64,000 nt of DNA from CATQHW01 sp965215345 (GTDB lineage Bacteria > Spirochaetota > Spirochaetia > SZUA-6 > Bin103). Made by a program: the position numbers and the translations under genes. Positions 43,400 through 52,693 of this stretch are shown in pieces. The DNA is taken from positions 248,001-312,000 of the forward strand of contig CBDCDL010000001.1 in assembly GCA_965215345.1 (NCBI GenBank). Direction: 5' to 3'. The notes under the pieces are model-generated. The model saw only the letters and a program-made list of their open reading frames with translations, did no database searches and was not told the origin of the DNA. Numbering within the stretch: position 1 is the stretch's first letter; each line of letters starts with the position of its first letter.

Positions 43400-46213
43400 G
43401 TGGCAGAGAACCAGCCCGCGAGGGTTGATCGCACGCAGCACGGTTCAGCCGCTTCCGTTGCGGCAGCCGCGTCCGGGCGGTCCGGCAATGGGACGGAGCC
43501 GCAGGCCGTCACGCCGCACCCCCTCGAGCCTGCGCCCGCCCATGGCCACAACGGCGGTTTGTCCTCCGACGTGGAGCTCCGGGAATGGGTGGAGTCGCTC
43601 GACTACGTCTACCGGACCGGCGGCGCCGAGCGGCTGCACGAGGTACTGCGCACGCTGCACCGCTACGCCAAGGCGGTCGACGCCGACCTGCCGTTCACGG
43701 CCAACACTCCCTACCTCAATACGATCCCGCCGGACCGGGAGCCGCCCTACCCGGGCGATCGCGCCGTGGAGCGGCGCAACAAGAGCATCATCCGCTGGAA
43801 CGCCATGGCGATGGTGGTGCGCGCCAACAAGAGCGATGACGGCATCGGCGGCCACATCAGCACCTTCGCGTCGGCCGCCACGCTGATCGAGGTGGCGCAG
43901 AACCACTTCCTGCGCGGGCCGGACAGCCCGCAGGGCGGCGACCAGGTCTACTTCCAGGGCCATGCCGCGCCCGGCATGTACGCGCGGGCGTTTCTGGAGG
44001 GCCGCCTGAGCGAGGAGCATCTCACCAACTTCCGGCGCGAGCTGGCTCCGGGCGGCGGCCTGTCGTCCTACCCGCACCCGTGGCTGATGCCCGATTTCTG
44101 GTCCTTCCCGACCGTCTCCATGGGCTTGAGCCCCATCCAGGCGATCTACCAGGCGCGCTTCAACCGCTATCTGCAGGACCGCGGGATCAAGCAGACCGAC
44201 CGGCAGAAGGTGTGGGCCTTCCTGGGCGACGGCGAGATGGACGAGCCGGAGTCGATGGGCTCGATCACGCTTGCGGCGCGCGAGCGGCTCGACAACCTGA
44301 TCTTCGTGGTCAACTGCAACCTGCAGCGGCTCGACGGCCCGGTGCGCGGCAACGGCAAGATCATCCAGGAGCTGGAGGCCGCCTTCCGCGGCGCCGGCTG
44401 GAACGTGATCAAGGTGATCTGGGGCTCCGACTGGGACCCGCTGCTGGCCGCCGACCGCCACGGGTTGCTGCGCCGGCGCATGGAGGAGACCGTCGACGGC
44501 CAGTACCAGAAGTACACCGTCGAGCCGGGCTCCTACATCCGCGAGGACTTCTTCGGGACCGACCCGCGCCTGCTGGAGCTGGTCGAGGACTACTCGGACG
44601 ACGAGCTGCGCAAGCTGTACCGCGGCGGCCACGATCCGGCCAAGGTGCACGCGGCGTTCAAGGCGGCGGTGGAGCACCGCGGCGCGCCGACCGTGATCCT
44701 GGCCAAGACGATCAAGGGCTACGGCCTGGGCGAGGCGGGCGAGGGCAAGAACATCACCCACCAGCAGAAGAAGCTGAACGAGGACGAGCTGGTCGCCTTC
44801 CGCACGCGCTTCGACATTCCGATCTCCGACGAGGAGGCCGCCGCGGCGACCTTCTATCTGCCCGACGAGCATGGCGGCCAGCGCACCTATCTGCGCGCCC
44901 GGCGCCAGGAGCTGGGCGGCTACCTGCCCGCGCGCACGGCGCGCGCGGCACCGCTCACCGCGCCGCCGGCGGAGCTGTTCACCGAGTTCCTGCACGGCAC
45001 CGACGGCCGCCAAGCGTCGAGCACCATGGCCTTCGTGCGCATCCTCACCAAGCTGCTGCGCGACAGGGAGATCGGGCCGCTGGTCGTTCCGATCGTCCCG
45101 GACGAGGCGCGCACCTTCGGCATGGAGCCGCTGTTCCGGCAGGTGGGCATCTACTCGTGCGTCGGGCAGCTCTACGAGCCGGTGGACCGGGAGAACCTGC
45201 TCTACTACAAGGAGGCCAAGGACGGCCAGGTTCTGGAGGAGGGCATCACCGAGGCGGGCTCGTTCTCGTCCTTCATCGCCGCCGGCAACGCCTACGCCAC
45301 GCACGCGGTCAATACCATCCCCTTCTTCATCTACTACTCGATGTTCGGCTTCCAGCGGATCGGCGACCTGATCTGGGCGGCGGCCGACATGCGCTGCAAG
45401 GGGTTCTTCCTGGGCGGCACCTCCGGCCGCACCACCCTCAACGGCGAGGGCCTGCAGCATCAGGACGGGCACAGCCACGTTGCCGCGCTGGCGGTCCCGA
45501 CGCTGCGCTCCTACGACCCCACCTATGCGTACGAGTTGGCGGTGATCATCGAGGACGGCATCCGGCGCATGTACGTCGACCAGGAGGAAGCCTTCTACTA
45601 CCTCACGGTCATGAACGAGAACTACCCAATGCCGCCGATCCCGGAACCCGTGGAGGAGACGCGCGAGGGAATCCTGCGCGGCCTGTACCGGTTCAGTGCC
45701 GGCGATTCCGATGCGAAGCTGCCCAAGGCGCACCTGCTGGGCTCGGGCGCAATCCTGAACGAGGCGGCGCAGGCCGCGAAGTTGCTCCAGGAGCTGGGCG
45801 TCTCCACCGACGTGTGGAGCGTCACCAGCTACCAGCAGCTCTACCGGGACATCGCGGAGACGGAGCGGCACAACCTGCTGCATCCGGCACAGGAGCCGCG
45901 CAGGTCGTACGTGGCGCGCGCCTTCGCCGGCGAGCGCGGCGTGTTCGTCGCCGCCACCGACTACCTGCGCGTGCTGCCGGCGCTGATCACCGACCACCTG
46001 CCGGGACCGGTGACCCGGCTCGGCACCGACGGCTTCGGACGCAGCGACACCCGCGCGGGCCTGCGCGACCATTTCGAGGTGAGCGCCCGCTACATCGCGC
46101 TGGCGGCGCTGCAGCGGCTGCATGCCGACGGATCCATCGATGGGCGTGCGCTGAAGCAGGGTCTCCGGCGGCTCGATGTCGATCCCGGCAAGACCAACCC
46201 GTTGATCGCCTGA
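43400..46213 (+). CDS. aceE: Pyruvate dehydrogenase E1 component, homodimeric type
   Basis: The 937-residue E1 decarboxylates pyruvate with thiamine diphosphate and hands the acetyl group to E2. The thiamine diphosphate motif is VWAFLGDGEMDEPESMGSIT, ending in NCNLQRLDGPVRGNGKIIQE. RNKSIIRWNAMAMVVRANK and HGHPAPG-like YFQGHAAPGMYARAFLEGR are AceE-specific, and the transketolase-like domain holds EGITEAGSFSSFIAAGNAYA and TTLNGEGLQHQDGHSHV. Length fits the family (about 890-940). GTG 43400 is the most reasonable start, as the frame upstream runs into the divergent PhyH gene. E2 begins 14 bp downstream, forming an operon. Confidence 0.95.
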   Translation: MAENQPARVDRTQHGSAASVAAAASGRSGNGTEPQAVTPHPLEPAPAHGHNGGLSSDVELREWVESLDYVYRTGGAERLHEVLRTLHRYAKAVDADLPFTANTPYLNTIPPDREPPYPGDRAVERRNKSIIRWNAMAMVVRANKSDDGIGGHISTFASAATLIEVAQNHFLRGPDSPQGGDQVYFQGHAAPGMYARAFLEGRLSEEHLTNFRRELAPGGGLSSYPHPWLMPDFWSFPTVSMGLSPIQAIYQARFNRYLQDRGIKQTDRQKVWAFLGDGEMDEPESMGSITLAARERLDNLIFVVNCNLQRLDGPVRGNGKIIQELEAAFRGAGWNVIKVIWGSDWDPLLAADRHGLLRRRMEETVDGQYQKYTVEPGSYIREDFFGTDPRLLELVEDYSDDELRKLYRGGHDPAKVHAAFKAAVEHRGAPTVILAKTIKGYGLGEAGEGKNITHQQKKLNEDELVAFRTRFDIPISDEEAAAATFYLPDEHGGQRTYLRARRQELGGYLPARTARAAPLTAPPAELFTEFLHGTDGRQASSTMAFVRILTKLLRDREIGPLVVPIVPDEARTFGMEPLFRQVGIYSCVGQLYEPVDRENLLYYKEAKDGQVLEEGITEAGSFSSFIAAGNAYATHAVNTIPFFIYYSMFGFQRIGDLIWAAADMRCKGFFLGGTSGRTTLNGEGLQHQDGHSHVAALAVPTLRSYDPTYAYELAVIIEDGIRRMYVDQEEAFYYLTVMNENYPMPPIPEPVEETREGILRGLYRFSAGDSDAKLPKAHLLGSGAILNEAAQAAKLLQELGVSTDVWSVTSYQQLYRDIAETERHNLLHPAQEPRRSYVARAFAGERGVFVAATDYLRVLPALITDHLPGPVTRLGTDGFGRSDTRAGLRDHFEVSARYIALAALQRLHADGSIDGRALKQGLRRLDVDPGKTNPLIA

Positions 46214-46227
46214 GGCGGATCGGTGAG

Positions 46228-47574
46228 ATGACGGTAGAGATCAAGCTGCCGGTGCTGGGCGAGGGGGTCGACTCCGGCACCGTCGCCGGCGTCCTGGTCG
46301 CGGCCGGCGACAGCGTGGAGGCGGATGCCGCGCTGATCGAGCTGGAGACCGACAAGGCCGTGATCGAGGTGCCGGCCACCGAGGCCGGCGTCGTCGCATC
46401 GCTGCCGGTCAAGGCCGGCGACACCGTCGCGGTGGGACAGGTGATCGCCACCATCGAACCGGGTGGCGGTGCGGACGGACCGTCCTCGGAAGCGCCGGCC
46501 GAGGAACCCGCTGCCGAGCCGTCCCCGCAGGAGTCGGAAGCGCCCGTGGTGACTGCCTCCGCGCCAGCCGCGGAGACCGCACCACCTCCGCCACCCGCCC
46601 CGGCGCCCGCTCGTCGGCCGTCCGTGCCGGCTCCGGCCGCGTCGGTGCCGGCCGACGAGTTCAACCTGCCGGAGTGGCCGATCCCGGCGACCCCGAACAC
46701 GCGTCGCTTCGCGCGCGAGCTCGGCGTCGACATCGCCGCGGTGCAGGGAACCGGTAACGGCGGCCGCATCCTGTCGGGCGACGTGGTGCGCACCGCACGC
46801 TCGCTGCTGGAAGCGTCAGGCTCGGGCGGAGGTCCCGCCGCACTGCCGCCGCTGCCCGACTTCAGCCGTTGGGGAGAGGTGGAGCGCGAACCGATGAGCG
46901 GCATCCGGCGCACCACCGCCGCGCACCTGTCCACGTCGTGGACGACCATCCCGCACGTCACCCAGCACGACGACGCGGACGTCACCGAGCTGGAGCAACT
47001 CCGCAAGCGCTTCGGCCCGCGCGTGCAGGAGGCGGGAGGCAAGCTCACGATGACCGCAATCGCGGTGCGGGTGGCGGCCAGCGCGTTGCGGGTGTTCCCG
47101 CGCTTCGCGGCCAGTGTCGACATGGCAAGCCGCGAGCTGATCCTCAAGCGCTACACCCATGTGGGCGTGGCGGTCGACACCGACCGCGGCCTGCTGGTGC
47201 CGGTGATCCGGGACGCCGACCGCAAGAACGTGACCGAGCTGTCGGTCGAGATCGGTGAGATGGCCGCGCGCGCCCGCGCCGGCACGCTCGCCCTGGAGGA
47301 GATGCAGGGCGGCTGCTTCACGATCACCAACCTGGGCGGCCTGGGAGGCACGTCGTTCACCCCGATCGTCAACCACCCGGAGGTGGCGATCCTGGGCATG
47401 TCACGTTCCCGCGTCACGCCGGTGCATCGGGACGGCGGCTTCGAGCCACGGCTGTTGCTGCCGCTGTCGCTCTCCTACGACCACCGCGCCATCGACGGCG
47501 CCGACGCGGTGCGCTTCCTGCGCTGGATCGTCGAAGCGCTGGAGAACCCGTTCCTGCTTTCCCTGGAGGGATAG
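46228..47574 (+). CDS. aceF: Pyruvate dehydrogenase E2 component (dihydrolipoamide acetyltransferase)
   Basis: The product is 448 residues. One lipoyl domain (1-76) carries the lipoyl-lysine in LELETDKAVIEVPATEAGVV. A Pro/Ala/Glu-rich linker follows, then the E1/E3-binding domain (about 152-190, NTRRFARELGVDIAAVQGTG). The catalytic domain (about 215-448) has the active-site motif LSYDHRAIDGADAVRFLRWI (H-R-x-x-D-G). A single lipoyl domain is at the short end for partners of homodimeric AceE, which often have two or three. GTGAG precedes ATG 46228, 14 bp after aceE. No E3 (lpd) gene is in the window. Confidence 0.95.
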   Translation: MTVEIKLPVLGEGVDSGTVAGVLVAAGDSVEADAALIELETDKAVIEVPATEAGVVASLPVKAGDTVAVGQVIATIEPGGGADGPSSEAPAEEPAAEPSPQESEAPVVTASAPAAETAPPPPPAPAPARRPSVPAPAASVPADEFNLPEWPIPATPNTRRFARELGVDIAAVQGTGNGGRILSGDVVRTARSLLEASGSGGGPAALPPLPDFSRWGEVEREPMSGIRRTTAAHLSTSWTTIPHVTQHDDADVTELEQLRKRFGPRVQEAGGKLTMTAIAVRVAASALRVFPRFAASVDMASRELILKRYTHVGVAVDTDRGLLVPVIRDADRKNVTELSVEIGEMAARARAGTLALEEMQGGCFTITNLGGLGGTSFTPIVNHPEVAILGMSRSRVTPVHRDGGFEPRLLLPLSLSYDHRAIDGADAVRFLRWIVEALENPFLLSLEG

Positions 47575-47756
47575 CCTCGGGACGCCCCCGTTTCACGATC
47601 AGCGACGCAGTGCCCCCGGCGCGACGATGCCGCACCGGCAGCGGGTCTACTTCGCCGACGGCGGCGTCGATGCCTGCGTGGAACGGTACCGCGCCGCCCC
47701 GCCGGATCTGCCGCCGGCCGTTGCCATGCGCCAGTCCCGGATGACACGATCCGAGC
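47575..47756. other. Short noncoding gap after aceF
   Basis: These 182 bp hold a short open frame in antisense-like composition but nothing with recognisable protein pattern. A promoter for the oxidoreductase gene is presumed here; no boxes stand out. Confidence 0.3.
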
Positions 47757-48797
47757 ATGGCTGACACCGTGCGGCTGGCCCTGGTCGGCTGCGGCGCGAT
47801 CGCCGGTTACCACGCCAGGGCGATCCGCTCCATCGACCGCGTCGAGATCGCGGCCGCGATCGATTCCAGGCAGGAAGCCGCGCAGGAACTGGCCGAGGAG
47901 TATGGCGTCGGCGCCTTCGCGACCATCGACGAGGCGGCAGCGTCGGTCGAGTTCGACGCCGTGGACATCATGACCCCGCACGACCTGCACGAGTCTCTCA
48001 CCGAGCAGGCATTCGCATTGGGCAAGCACGTGCTCCTGGAGAAGCCGATCGCGCAGGACCTGACCACGGCCGAGCGGGTGCTGGCCACCGGCGCCGCCGC
48101 CGATCAGGCGTTCATGGTCGGCGAGAACTCGCAGTACTGGCCGGACGTGGTGGCGGTCGACCGTCTGCTCCGAGACGGCGCGATCGGCGACGTGATCGCC
48201 GCGCAGGCCGCCTTCGAGTGCCGATTCGATCCGTTCTGGTATCCGGGAAACCGTCCCTGGCGCTTCGACCTGCAGCGCACCGGCGGCGGCGTGGTCATCG
48301 ACGGCGGCGCGCATTGGATCAGGCCGCTGCGCATCTGGCTGGGAGAGATCGATTCGGTCGTGGGCGCCACCGGCAGACCCATCGGCGGGATGGACGGCGA
48401 ATCGCTCGCGCAGGCGCTGCTGCGCTTCGAGTCGGGTGTGATCGCCTCGTTCCTGGCCCTGACGTCGCCCGCGAACCTGTCAGACATGCCGTGGTTTCGC
48501 GTGATGGGCACGCAGGGAGAGGTGCTGATCCGCGGCGGCTTCGAGGGCGGCGGCGTCGAGCTGTACGACGAAGATCATCCGGAGGGGCAGGCACAGCCGG
48601 GCGATCACGGCTACTTCCACTCGTTCAAGCCGGAATTGGAGGACTTCGCCGCGCTGGTGCTGGACGGCAAGCCGCCGGTGGCGCCGCCGGAGAAGGCGCT
48701 GGGAGAGATGCGGACTGCCCTCGCGCTCTATCGCTCGGCAAGGAGCGGGGCGTGGGAGTCGGTCTGGAGCTCCCTGAGCGCAGGAAGCGCCGCATGA
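47757..48797 (+). CDS. Gfo/Idh/MocA family oxidoreductase
   Basis: The product is 346 residues. The Rossmann domain opens RLALVGCGAIAGYHARAIRS (G-x-G-x-x-G), and the cofactor/substrate Lys is in HVLLEKPIAQDLTTAE (E-K-P). The second domain starts GGGVVIDGGAHWIRPLRIWL with the conserved Asp-Gly-Gly-x-His, giving the usual catalytic His. Members oxidise sugars, inositols or related polyols with NAD(P). Its stop is overlapped by the ATG of the PhyH gene (4 bp), so oxidoreductase and oxygenase are made together, presumably in one catabolic route. Confidence 0.9.
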   Translation: MADTVRLALVGCGAIAGYHARAIRSIDRVEIAAAIDSRQEAAQELAEEYGVGAFATIDEAAASVEFDAVDIMTPHDLHESLTEQAFALGKHVLLEKPIAQDLTTAERVLATGAAADQAFMVGENSQYWPDVVAVDRLLRDGAIGDVIAAQAAFECRFDPFWYPGNRPWRFDLQRTGGGVVIDGGAHWIRPLRIWLGEIDSVVGATGRPIGGMDGESLAQALLRFESGVIASFLALTSPANLSDMPWFRVMGTQGEVLIRGGFEGGGVELYDEDHPEGQAQPGDHGYFHSFKPELEDFAALVLDGKPPVAPPEKALGEMRTALALYRSARSGAWESVWSSLSAGSAA

Positions 48798-49672
48798 GCA
48801 TGGCGGCGATGGCGGCCGTGACGCCGTTTCGCGTCGTGGCCGAGGACTGTTGGGCGGACGCGGCGCGGGAGGACGGCTACCTGTACCTTCCGGGGTTGCT
48901 TCCCGCTGACGAGGTGCTCGCCGTCCGGCAGGAGGTGACGGCCGTCGCCGCTCGCCACGGCTTGCTGCGCCGCACGACGCCGGCCAGTGACGGGATCGCC
49001 GAGCAGAGTGCCTTCGTGCACGAGAGCAACCCCACGCCGGAGTATCGCGCCTACTACAGCGACCTGTTGCGCCTGCACGGCATGCACGCGCTCGCGGTTC
49101 GCCCGGAATCGATCGGCGTGCTGGAGACGGTGCTGGGCGAGTCGGTGCTGGCCCATCCGCGCAACATCGTCAGGACGGTATTTCCGAGCCGCCCGTCCAT
49201 CACCACGGCGCCCCACCAGGATCACCGACCGATCAAGGCGTCGCCGGAGGTGTGGACCGCCTGGGTCCCGCTCGGCGACTGCCCGGAACAGCTCGGCGGA
49301 CTGGCGGTCGTCCCAGGGTCCCATCGGAGCGGGCTGCACCCGGTGGGGGAAGGCACGATCTACTTCGAGACGGCCGGCGACGTGGCGTGGTGCTGGAACC
49401 CGATGCGGTGCGGCGACGTGCTACTGTTCCACAGCCTGACCGTCCACCAGGCGCGCGACAACCGGTCCCCGGACCGGATCAGGTTTTCCTGCGACTTCCG
49501 CTATCAGGGCCGCAGCACGCCCGTGCACGCGTATTCGCTGATGCCGCACATGGGCTGGACCGGCTGGGAGGAGATCTACGCCGGCTGGGACGCCGACGAT
49601 CCCCTGCGCTACTACTGGCGCGCCTGGCCGCTGGACATTCGCACCGACGACCGCCTGCTTTCGCCATCGTAG
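48794..49672 (+). CDS. Phytanoyl-CoA dioxygenase (PhyH) family protein
   Basis: The product is 292 residues. Opening REDGYLYLPGLLPADEVLAV is PhyH-like; H-x-D is in SITTAPHQDHRPIKASPEVW, and the distal His in LLFHSLTVHQARDNRSPDRI with the 2-oxoglutarate Arg shortly after (RIRFSCDFRYQ). The C-terminus (LMPHMGWTGWEEIYAGWDAD) is rich in Trp, as in a PhyH subgroup often paired with Gfo/Idh/MocA enzymes. ATG 48794 overlaps the oxidoreductase stop. The substrate may be a polyol or amine, but this is only inferred from the pairing. Confidence 0.9.
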   Translation: MSMAAMAAVTPFRVVAEDCWADAAREDGYLYLPGLLPADEVLAVRQEVTAVAARHGLLRRTTPASDGIAEQSAFVHESNPTPEYRAYYSDLLRLHGMHALAVRPESIGVLETVLGESVLAHPRNIVRTVFPSRPSITTAPHQDHRPIKASPEVWTAWVPLGDCPEQLGGLAVVPGSHRSGLHPVGEGTIYFETAGDVAWCWNPMRCGDVLLFHSLTVHQARDNRSPDRIRFSCDFRYQGRSTPVHAYSLMPHMGWTGWEEIYAGWDADDPLRYYWRAWPLDIRTDDRLLSPS

Positions 49673-49695
49673 CGCGCATGAGGTAGGACTCGGCG

Positions 49696-51129
49696 TTGGA
49701 CTTCGATTCGTACGATGTCGACCGGACCTGCTACGACGAGATGTTTCTGCCCGGGGGCGCGCCGCGCGAGCACGTCCGAGCGCTCCACGATGAACTGCGC
49801 CGCCTTCCCGTCGAGGAGCTCGAAAGCATCCAGGAACGGGTGGCGCGCTCGTTCTCCACCGAAGGGATCACCTTCACCGTCTACGGGGACGCGGAGGACG
49901 AGGAGCGAATCATCCCCGTGGACTGCGTGCCGCGCGTGCTCACGGCTGATGAGTGGCGGCACCTGGAGGCCGGCCTCACCCAGCGCCTGAAGGCGCTGAA
50001 CCTGTTTCTGGCCGACATCTACGATGCCGCCCGCGTCGTGAGAGACGGCGTCGTCCCGGCGGACATGGTGTACGGCTGCCCGCAGTACCGAGCCCGGATG
50101 CGCGGGTTCCGCGCACCGCACGGCACCTGGGTCGCCATCTGCGGCACCGATCTGGTACGCACCAACGACGGGTTCCGGGTGCTGGAGGACAACCTGCGGG
50201 TACCCTCCGGGGTCTCCTACATGATCGCCAACCGCAAGGCGGTCAAGGCGAACTTTCGTCGCCTGTACCGCGGCTCTCGCGTTCGGGAGGTCGAGGATTA
50301 CGGGCGCGCGCTGCTGAGCACGTTGCGCGAGCTGGCGCCGTCCGGCCGGTCCGATCCCGTGATCGCGCTGCTCACCCCCGGGGTCTACAACTCCGCCTTC
50401 TACGAGCACATGTTCCTGGCCGGGGAGCTCGGCGCGGAGCTGGTCGAGGGCCGCGACCTGGTCGTGCACGAGGGATTCGTCTACCTGCGCACCACCGGCG
50501 GCCTGCGGCGCGTGGACGTCATCTACCGGCGGCTGGACGACGACTTCATCGATCCGCGGGAGTTCCGGCACGACTCCCTGCTCGGCGTGCCGGGGCTGAT
50601 GGACGCATGCCGGCGCGGCAACGTGACGCTCGCGAACGCGCCCGGTACCGGCGTCGCGGACGACAAGAGCGTCTACCGGTACGTGCCCGAACTGATCCGG
50701 TACTTCCTGGGCGAGGAGCCGCTGTTGGCCAATGTGGAGACCTACCTGTGCCGCCGGCCCGAGGACCTGGAATATGCCCTCGACAACATCGACCGCCTGG
50801 TGTTCAAGCGGGTGGGGGAGTCGGGCGGCTACGGCATGCTGATCGGGCCCCACGCCACGCCGAGCGAGCGCGAGGAGTACGCCCGCCAGGTGCGCGCCGA
50901 CCCGGCCGACTTCATCGCGCAGCCGACCCTGGCCCTGTCGCGGGCCCCCTGCCTGATCGACGGCCGCCTCGAGCCGCGGCACGTGGACCTGCGGCCGTTC
51001 GTCCTGCACGGGCGCCGGACCCGCATCGTGCCGGGCGCGTTCTGCCGCGTCGCCCTGCGCCGCGGCAGCCTGGTGGTGAACTCCAGCCAGGGCGGCGGCG
51101 GCAAAGACCTCTGGGTGCTCGGGGACTGA
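49696..51129 (+). CDS. Circularly permuted ATP-grasp protein (type 2)
   Basis: The product is 477 residues from a TTG start with AGGTAGGA upstream. Family landmarks: GITFTVYGDAEDEERIIPVD, ALNLFLADIYDAARVVRDGV, NDGFRVLEDNLRVPSGVSYM (metal-binding E-D-N-x-R) and VDVIYRRLDDDFIDPREFRH; ATP-binding NAPGTGVADDKSVYRYVPEL follows, and the end has LVVNSSQGGGGKDLWVLGD. These proteins form amide bonds or act in peptide modification together with alpha-E proteins, which is the next gene (4-bp gap). The usual third partner, a transglutaminase-like protease, is not in the window. The true substrate is unknown. Confidence 0.9.
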   Translation: MDFDSYDVDRTCYDEMFLPGGAPREHVRALHDELRRLPVEELESIQERVARSFSTEGITFTVYGDAEDEERIIPVDCVPRVLTADEWRHLEAGLTQRLKALNLFLADIYDAARVVRDGVVPADMVYGCPQYRARMRGFRAPHGTWVAICGTDLVRTNDGFRVLEDNLRVPSGVSYMIANRKAVKANFRRLYRGSRVREVEDYGRALLSTLRELAPSGRSDPVIALLTPGVYNSAFYEHMFLAGELGAELVEGRDLVVHEGFVYLRTTGGLRRVDVIYRRLDDDFIDPREFRHDSLLGVPGLMDACRRGNVTLANAPGTGVADDKSVYRYVPELIRYFLGEEPLLANVETYLCRRPEDLEYALDNIDRLVFKRVGESGGYGMLIGPHATPSEREEYARQVRADPADFIAQPTLALSRAPCLIDGRLEPRHVDLRPFVLHGRRTRIVPGAFCRVALRRGSLVVNSSQGGGGKDLWVLGD

Positions 51130-51133
51130 GCCG

Positions 51134-52102
51134 ATGCTCGCGCGCAGCGCCCAGGGCCTCTACTGGATGAGCCGCTACCTTGAGCGCGCTCAGCACCTCT
51201 GTCGCCTGCTGCGGCTGCAGACCGAGTCGCTGGTGGACCGCCCGCTGCGGGAGATCAGGTTCGGCTGGCAGCGCATCTACCGCGGCGTCGGTCGGGAGCC
51301 GCCGGCGGGAAGCCTGGAGGCGTTCGACGGCGAGGACTACACGCTGGCGGATTCCTACACGCTGGCCGACGACCTGACCTTCGAGCGGCTGCATGCCGAC
51401 TCGATATGGAGCTGCCTGGCGCTCGGCCGCGAGAATGCGCGCCAGATGCGCCAGTGCATCAACGCCGAGATGTGGACGTGCCTGAACCGGACCTACCTGG
51501 GCTTCCGCGACCTGGAGATTCAGAACATCTGGCGCACCTCACCGGAGAGCTTCTACGCGCAGACCGCGGAGCAGATCGACACCCTGTCGGGCGTGGCTGC
51601 GGCGACCATGTACCGTGACGCGGGCTGGAGCTTCATGCAGCTCGGGCGCGCCGTGGAACGCGCACAGCTCTCCTCGTCTCTGCTGCTGGCGCAGCTCGCC
51701 ACCGAGCGCCTGATCGGCGAATCGGATGACGCCGACTGGACCAGCCTGTTGCGCTGCTGCCACGCCATGGAGACCTACAACCGCCTCGGCAGCGTCTCGG
51801 TCGAACCGGACCGTGTGCTGGACCTGCTGGTCACCGACCCGCTGTTGCCCGCGTCGCTTCGCCGGGCGCTCGACGACACGGCAGCGGCGCTCATCGCCAT
51901 CGGCCCCGGTCCGCCGGTACGCGCCGACGGCGATGCGCACCGCACGGCCGGCCGGCTGACGGCCCTGGTGCACGACGAGTGGCCGCGGCGTGAGGATCGG
52001 GAGGAGTTGCTGCGAGAAGTGCTTGCGCACTGCCGCACGCTCCACCAACTGGTGAACGCCACCTACTTCGAGTACCCCGTCGAAGAGCTGACGGCCTGTT
52101 GA
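51134..52102 (+). CDS. Alpha-E domain protein
   Basis: The product is 322 residues, nearly all helical. The start LARSAQGLYWMSRYLERAQH is the signature of the alpha-E family, with LGRENARQMRQCINAEMWTC and YRDAGWSFMQLGRAVERAQL (a conserved Glu-Arg pair) later. Alpha-E proteins occur with circularly permuted ATP-grasp enzymes, and here follow one by 4 bp, so they form a coupled operon. The two are predicted to work as a complex in cytoplasmic peptide or amino-acid ligation; this function rests on comparative genomics rather than biochemistry. Confidence 0.9.
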   Translation: MLARSAQGLYWMSRYLERAQHLCRLLRLQTESLVDRPLREIRFGWQRIYRGVGREPPAGSLEAFDGEDYTLADSYTLADDLTFERLHADSIWSCLALGRENARQMRQCINAEMWTCLNRTYLGFRDLEIQNIWRTSPESFYAQTAEQIDTLSGVAAATMYRDAGWSFMQLGRAVERAQLSSSLLLAQLATERLIGESDDADWTSLLRCCHAMETYNRLGSVSVEPDRVLDLLVTDPLLPASLRRALDDTAAALIAIGPGPPVRADGDAHRTAGRLTALVHDEWPRREDREELLREVLAHCRTLHQLVNATYFEYPVEELTAC

Positions 52103-52137
52103 GGCGGCTCGCTCGACGCGGAGGGCGACCTGTGTTC

Positions 52138-52656
52138 ATGGAACGCGATCACCCTGGTCGTTTCAAGAAGGTGCTCGACCGCATGGCCGCCAGGATTCCG
52201 GGCATCGACAAGATCGATACGGAGAGGACCAGCGACGGCCGGCTTCTTCTGCGGTTCAACGATCGGGGCTTCGATGATCCCTTCTTCGCTCAGCAGATGT
52301 CCGACGGAACGCTCAAGGTCTTTTCCTATCTGCTGCTGCTTGAAGATCCCGCTCCGCCGCCGTTCTTGTGCATCGAGGAGCCGGAGAACGGTCTGTACCA
52401 CAGGTTGCTGGAGACCTTGGCGACCGAATTCCGCGAACACGCGGAGCATGGGCACGGCTCGCAGGTATTCATCACCACCCACCAGCCATATTTCATCAAC
52501 TCCTTGAATCCGGAAGAGGTCTGGATCCTTGAAAAGGGAGCCGATGGCATGTCGACGGTACGTCGAGCGAGCGACGATCCGATCGTCACGAGCATGGTGG
52601 AGGAAGGCTTGCCGCTGGGCAATCTCTGGTACAGCGAATATATGGACTCCGCGTGA
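52138..52656 (+). pseudogene. C-terminal half of an SMC/RecF-like AAA ATPase
   Basis: About 172 residues remain. The ABC-type signature is QQMSDGTLKVFSYLLLLEDP, Walker B is PPFLCIEEPENGLYHRLLET and the H-loop is SQVFITTHQPYFINSLNPEE. The N-terminal half with Walker A, needed for ATP binding, is missing: the sequence upstream is the alpha-E gene's end. An in-frame start lies at 52099, overlapping that gene, or ATG 52138. Full-length relatives have about 370-400 residues. The piece is a truncated remnant, possibly of a defence-type ATPase. Confidence 0.65.
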
Positions 52657-52693
52657 CGTCGGCGTATAGCGGGTATGGGCCGCGTGGGTTCTT

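Noticed and set aside
43445..46123. Long open frame antisense to aceE
   Set aside because: It mirrors the high-GC third-codon pattern of aceE, is rich in Arg, Val and Gln without family motifs, and aceE has clear thiamine-diphosphate signatures.
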